Assembly (NCBI RefSeq): GCF_041734735.1
Contig: NC_134895.1
Coordinates: 10,514,927 to 10,578,926, forward strand
Length of the DNA stretch: 64,000 bases
Direction: 5' to 3'
Source of the DNA: Babylonia areolata
Lineage: Eukaryota; Mollusca; Gastropoda; Neogastropoda; Buccinidae
Below are positions 59,838 through 64,000 of the stretch, piece after piece. The position numbers were made by a program, and so were the translations under genes. Each line of letters begins with the position of its first letter. Position 1 is the first letter of the stretch. The notes below the pieces were generated by a model. That model did no database searches and had not been told where the DNA came from. It saw nothing but the letters and a program-made list of their open reading frames with translations.

Positions 59838-60232
59838 ATGTGATGGCCTAGAGGTAACGCATCCGCCTAGGAAGCGAGAGAATCTGAGGGTGCTGGTTCG
59901 AATCACGGCTCAGCCGCCGATATTTTCTCCCCCTCCATTAGACCCTGAGTGGTGGTCTGGACGCTAGTCATTCGGATGAGACGATAAACCGAGGTCCCGT
60001 GTGCAGCATGCACTTAGCGCACGTAAAAGAACCCACGGCAACAAAAGGGTTGTTCCTGGCAAAATTCTGTAGAAAAATCCACTTCGACAGGAAAAACAAA
60101 TAAAACTGCACGCAGGAAAAAATACAAAAAAATGGGTGGCGCTGTAGTGTAGCGACGCGCTCTCCCTGGGGAGCGCAGCCCGAATTTCACACAGAGAAAT
60201 CTGTTGTGATAAAAAGGAATACAAATACAAAT
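59838..60232 (+). mobile_element. tRNA-headed SINE, family A, best-preserved copy
   Basis: Box A-like GATGGCCTAGAGGTAACGCA and box B CTGGTTCGAATCACGGCT give an internal pol III promoter. The body has CCCTGAGTGGTGGTCTGGAC, GATGAGACGATAAACCGAGG, AGAACCCACGGCAACAAAAG, GGTGGCGCTGTAGTGTAGCG and GCGCTCTCCCTGGGGAGCGC. It ends ATCTGTTGTGATAAAAAGGA with an ATACAAATACA tail. About 395 bp. Likely the youngest copy here. Confidence 0.9.
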
Positions 60233-60949
60233 ATCATGACTGTGTAGTTTGGTGTACCAAGCCTTATTAGACTGCTGTTTAGATGGAGTAGGTTGTTACA
60301 TACAAGGTCCCATGTGTTTAGTGGAAATCATAATAATTATGGTTCATGTTCTTTTCCTGTTGTGTTTGAGATATATTAAGTAAGCAATTCTATGCTGATG
60401 CTAAAAAATGCTTATCATTCATTATAATATTGCATTACTTTCAATATCTGATGACAGTGTTTTCACCTTGACCTTGAAAAAAAAGTGAATTAGAAAATGT
60501 TTGGGTTTTTTTTCCTAAATAAGAAGAAAAAAAAAGAAACCAACAAAATAATCCCCAATAAAATAATATGTACACATACCTTAAACAAAGAAATAGAATC
60601 TTCCACTCTTTTTTTTTTTCTTTCTTTTTTTTTTCACAACCGACTGTATTTGCCCTACCAGTGAAAACCAACCAGGATGTTGATTAGATCTTGACCTGAG
60701 TGTACACCCGTGACATGGTTTGGCAACATGCCAAGCCTCAAGCTCTCCTGACAGCTCACATTACAAGAGATTCTTTCTCTGTATAATTTTGTGCATGTCA
60801 CAAAAATGGGACCACTCCTATCCAGGGAACAGAAGAAAAACACAACACTTTGGATAAAATCTTTTACAAATATGCATAACAAAATAAGAGACAGACTGTG
60901 TAGAATGAATGTACATATATTTAATATATACAAATATACACATTACTGT

Positions 60950-60951
<2 letters not shown>
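60233..60951. other. intron 1 DNA, nothing recognised
   Basis: AT-rich with a T-run at about 60608-60634. A short stretch at 60754-60800 (ACAAGAGATTCTTTCTCTGT) resembles 59582-59630 of the LINE fragment and may be related. Confidence 0.45.

Positions 60952-61009
<58 letters not shown>
60952..61009. repeat. (CA)n microsatellite
   Basis: Pure CA tract of about 57 bp. Confidence 0.95.
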
Positions 61010-61011
<2 letters not shown>

Positions 61012-61140
61012 CTTTATGTATTTACACATACACATCATTTTATTTTGACACATCTAACACTAACACACAAAAACACACACAATCTAAAAACACAAGCATC
61101 CCCACCCCCTTCACACAAAGAAACGTGTATGCACATATGT

Positions 61141-61321
61141 GTGTGTGTCTGTGTGGGTCTGTATGTTCATTTGTTTTGGTACAAGTCTAAAATTCATTAA
61201 TTGTGTGTGTGTGTGTGTGTGGTGTCTTTGTCTGTGTGTCCATGTGTTCATTTGTTTTGGTACAAGTTTGAAATTCATTAATCGTGTGTGTGTGTGCGTG
61301 TGTGTGTGTGTGTGTGTGTTC
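61141..61321. repeat. tandem duplication with (GT)n
   Basis: TTCATTTGTTTTGGTACAAG followed by TTNNAAATTCATTAAT and a GT tract occurs twice, at about 61165-61220 and 61248-61320. Confidence 0.85.
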
Positions 61322-61531
61322 ATCAGCATGTGTGCACTGCCCACAGATTACTTCACAACTGGATTTTACAGTTGATTTGAGTAAGTAGCACGACCACTTT
61401 GTGACAGTTTCTGAGGAAGAAGTGTCAACGACATTTGTGGTCATGGAAATAACAAAGTAGACACAGCAAATTTGCACACATATACATGATTCGGGATTTA
61501 TGAATAAAAGAAAAAAAAGTACGGTACTTAC

Positions 61532-61660
61532 GTAGCTGCTAAAAAATGCGCTGTCTTGTGTTTTCGCTTCCAATCCACGTGTTGCTTCGTGCGAAACAAG
61601 TTGTCAACTAAATCTGCGTGGACTCACTTGGAACAGTGGCGAAGGCCATTGTCACGTGAT
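61532..61660 (-). other. candidate non-coding first exon of the minus-strand coiled-coil gene, with uORF
   Basis: On the minus strand a strong donor TAC|GTAAGT ends this exon at 61532. Joined to exon 2, the reading frame of the protein extends back to a TGA with no ATG, so the exon is 5'UTR. It contains a short upstream frame, MAFATVPSESTQI, with start at 61649 in a good context (ACAATGG), that could damp translation. The 5' limit is a guess. Confidence 0.5.
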
Positions 61661-61700
61661 GTCGACGTCATTTCGCAAAAAAATAAGGTTTGGGTTTTCC
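61640..61700 (-). promoter_or_regulatory. candidate promoter with E-box and CRE-like sites
   Basis: CACGTG at 61653-61658 and GACGTCA at 61664-61670 lie together just upstream of or within the candidate first exon. They resemble bHLH and CREB/ATF sites. No TATA box at the expected place. Confidence 0.4.
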
Positions 61701-61765
61701 GTTGCTAAATTTAGCCTCAACAGCCCATCCCGTCCGCACACACCCACCCACACAGCCGGCACGCG

Positions 61766-61766
<1 letters not shown>

Positions 61767-61814
<48 letters not shown>

Positions 61815-61850
61815 CACACACACACACACTACACACACACACACACACAT
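61767..61850. repeat. (CG/CA)n microsatellite
   Basis: GCGC run then CA tracts with TACACA interruptions, about 100 bp upstream of the candidate minus-strand promoter. Confidence 0.95.
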
Positions 61851-62540
61851 TCATTTTTTTGTCTCCTCCAACCTGTTTTGTTTTCTTCTTCACGGAACTC
61901 CGCAAATTTTCATTATCCTGTGTCAGTTAATTATCATTGGTTTGTGTTTTGTGTGGTGCGTTCTGTCCAATTTCCAACTCCAAATATTCTGCATATACTG
62001 AAAGACTGTGGTGATCTGCATGAATGCTTGCACTTCTGACTGATGACATGATCAACTGGGGTTCACTGTGTTCCTACGTATCCACGATACGACCTACATC
62101 AGTTTGCTGATGATTCTGTTGAACTTGATGCGTACTGGTTATTGCCATGTTTCTAAAACGTGATGAAGGCTAGCATGTATGTTGACAACTGCCTGAACAG
62201 TTTCTGCATAGTTAGTGTGTGTGGCAAATGGAAAATATGTTATTTTCTTTGCTGCTGAAATTTTATGAGCCAGATTGAATGAGTGCCCCCCCAGAAGTGA
62301 GACACCAAATTAAACTTCAGTCACAACAAATGCTAGGCATTAGAGGCGGCAACACTGGTGACAATATTTCTATATCTGATAAAGAATGAAAAACAAATTC
62401 TAGATCTGAGATTCGTAACTAAGAGACAAGGCTGTACTCTAAGTTTCCTTTCATAATGCATCTCAGCATCAAGCAGGCCCAGGAAATACATACACCTGCA
62501 GCACTGGTCAAGAAATTTTAGCAATCCTCCAAAAGATGCC
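61851..62540. other. intergenic, nothing recognised
   Basis: No gene found on either strand; small frames near 62333-62524 match nothing I know. Confidence 0.5.
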
Positions 62541-62716
62541 TTCTTAAAGTGGATGCCACTTTACTGTGTGGTCCCAGTCTTTCCATTTGAGTCTTCAGGG
62601 TGGCAGCTAGCTGAAAAATTCCGAAACGATTTTTTGCATCCAATGGTCTTCAAACCTGCATGCTCTCGGTTATTTGTCTGCAGCGCAAGCCACTTTACCA
62701 TGCCAGAGAAGCTTTT
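62541..62716 (-). mobile_element. possible tRNA-headed SINE fragment
   Basis: On the minus strand GGTAAAGTGGCTTGCGCTGC and GCAGGTTTGAAGACC resemble boxes A and B. Translated, it gives the WLALQTNNREHAG-type string commonly produced by tRNA-derived SINE heads. The body is unidentified. Confidence 0.4.
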
Positions 62717-63279
62717 GATGTTATCGACCGATGTTGATGTGGAGGGCAGGAAACAGAATGTTACCTTGAGGAGCACTGGCTCCTGCTTCCAAATGCCAGA
62801 CAGAACAGAACCAAATCAAAATTTTGAATTTTCATTCTGCCTTAAAATCGTGGATACATGATTTTTTTTTTAAATGTGCTTAATATCTTATGCAAACATT
62901 TGCATTCGTTTAGTTACATGCTTCAATAATTCACTAAATGATCAGTTTTAACGTCAGGGAGTGTCGGAACAGCTTTCTTCTTAAGTGCACCACTGAGAGC
63001 ATAAGCATAAAGAGATGTTTGTATGTGAAGCATAAAGTTGTAACAGAGTGAGAGCAAAGTTGGCAAAATGTTGAAAGCCCAAGCACTTGTTCTCTGTTCT
63101 GCCCTGGAGATGGGTGTGCCTAAAACTGTGACTGGGATTTCAGATAACTTTTTTGATGTTTAAAAATATTTATGCTCAGGCTGAAAATGTTGAGTTATGG
63201 AGTTCAGAAAGAGATTTCCGTACATATGTGAAGTTGGGGGGATGGGAGAGGGTGGGAAGTGGGTATGTATTTGAGCTCC
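62717..63279. other. intergenic, nothing recognised
   Basis: AT-rich DNA with no identifiable gene, RNA or repeat. Confidence 0.5.
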
Positions 63280-63485
63280 CCGTTTGCTTTATTGTGCAAA
63301 CACTTAATGCACATTAAAGAACTCATGGCAATTAAAGGGTTGAAAAACACTTGCAGACAGTAAAAAACAAAAACAAATGTGTAATAAAATATGGTTCGCA
63401 CTGCACTGTGGGGATGCACTCGCCCTCAGTAGAGCAGCCTGAAATTCACATGGAGAAAAGTGTTATTTAAAAAACAAATACAATA
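63280..63485 (+). mobile_element. SINE family A, 5'-truncated
   Basis: Matches the 3' half of 59838-60232: TTAAAGAACTCATGGCAATT, GCAGCCTGAAATTCACATGG and AGAAAAGTGTTATTTAAAAA with an AAATACAATA tail. The head is missing or decayed. Confidence 0.65.
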
Positions 63486-64000
63486 TACACAATATTGATT
63501 AATGTGTTTGAAGTATAGTGTTATTATTATCTTGAAGTGTGCTTACATTTTATTTCTGCCCCTTGTAACTTCCACTTTTTGGATCTGGATGTTGTGAAGG
63601 AAAAGATTTGTCAGATTGTCTCCCTTCAAGCAAAGAACTGAGAAGTGGCTGATTGCACCCAAGTCAAAATGTTATGGTAAAACAAAAGTATTTATTTAAC
63701 TTCTTTTTTTCATATATAAATCTGATGATGTTATTTGGAATGATGGATTACAAGTTCACCCTCCTAACCCCTTACCCTCCAGTCTTTCGAGTGTGCATGT
63801 GTTTTGGTTCCATCTTTGATATTTTATATGTTTTCTGTATTTGTGTGTGTGCGTGTGCGTGTGGAGGGTGTATGTGTGTGTGCACGTGCTCATGTAAACT
63901 GTTGTGAGCTGTATGTGAGGAAGATGCAATATAAATGTGTATCATCATCATTATCATTACAAACTGTTGGCTCACTTGGCTCTCTCACTGTTTAAGTGGA
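63486..64000. other. intergenic, nothing recognised
   Basis: A tail-like ATGCAATATAAATGTGTATC with ATC repeats at about 63924-63960 suggests another SINE/LINE 3' end. GT-rich at 63841-63890. No gene seen at the right edge. Confidence 0.45.

Larger units (their letters stand above)
54053..61531 (-). other. intron 1 of the minus-strand coiled-coil gene
   Basis: About 7.5 kb between donor TAC|GTAAGT (61531) and acceptor TTTCCAG (54053). It contains many dinucleotide tracts, a tail repeat, a dead LINE piece and a SINE. I see no further coding exon, but a short non-coding one could be missed. Confidence 0.6.

Noticed and set aside
59838-59915. Functional tRNA gene
   Set aside because: Boxes A and B are present, but the body, tail and repeated family copies show a SINE head; a clean cloverleaf acceptor stem is not seen.

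Overview
The window is metazoan nuclear DNA, most likely from a marine caenogastropod snail. I infer this from spliced genes with long introns, very dense (CA)n/(TC)n/(TA)n microsatellites, and several tRNA-headed SINE families of a kind I associate with littorinid-like gastropods. The species itself cannot be proven from the sequence.

Layout. (1) 1-1494, + strand: last two coding exons of a CIB-family (calcium- and integrin-binding) EF-hand protein; earlier exons lie outside the window. (2) 1495-5113: intergenic/3'UTR DNA with a TTAA-flanked MITE, a SINE and a LINE tail, ending in a promoter with paired CCAAT boxes. (3) 5114-41325, + strand: a complete UBE3C orthologue (HECT E3 ubiquitin ligase). 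It has 24 coding exons whose phases all join, giving 1112 codons plus stop. The start matches the family N-terminus, there is an IQ motif in exon 3, and the HECT catalytic cysteine (residue 1080) lies 32 residues from the C-terminus. (4) 41326-about 47015: UBE3C 3'UTR/downstream DNA with a large minisatellite, an inverted SINE, a LINE C-terminus fragment and three candidate poly(A) signals. (5) 47016-50798: intergenic DNA with two short minisatellites. (6) 50799-about 61660, - strand: a spliced gene for a coiled-coil protein with a CHORD-like Cys/His C-terminus, which I do not recognise. It has a non-coding first exon, a 7.5-kb intron 1 and a 2.2-kb intron 2 filled by TA/TATG, SINE and pentamer repeats. 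(7) 61661-64000: no recognised gene; SINE fragments.

The most interesting signal is structural. Several UBE3C introns hold minisatellites whose unit is a copy of a splice junction of the same gene. The acceptor plus exon 5' end is repeated before exons 6, 7 and 23, and the donor is repeated about 31 times after exon 16. The true splice site is the terminal unit of each array. Alongside this, many acceptors have a GU-rich tract instead of a polypyrimidine tract, and GTCAGT donors are unusually common. A second pattern is microsatellite or pentamer arrays growing out of SINE tails, best seen at 51930-53363.

The three genes have no obvious shared pathway. UBE3C extends ubiquitin chains at the proteasome, CIB proteins are calcium sensors, and the third protein is unknown.
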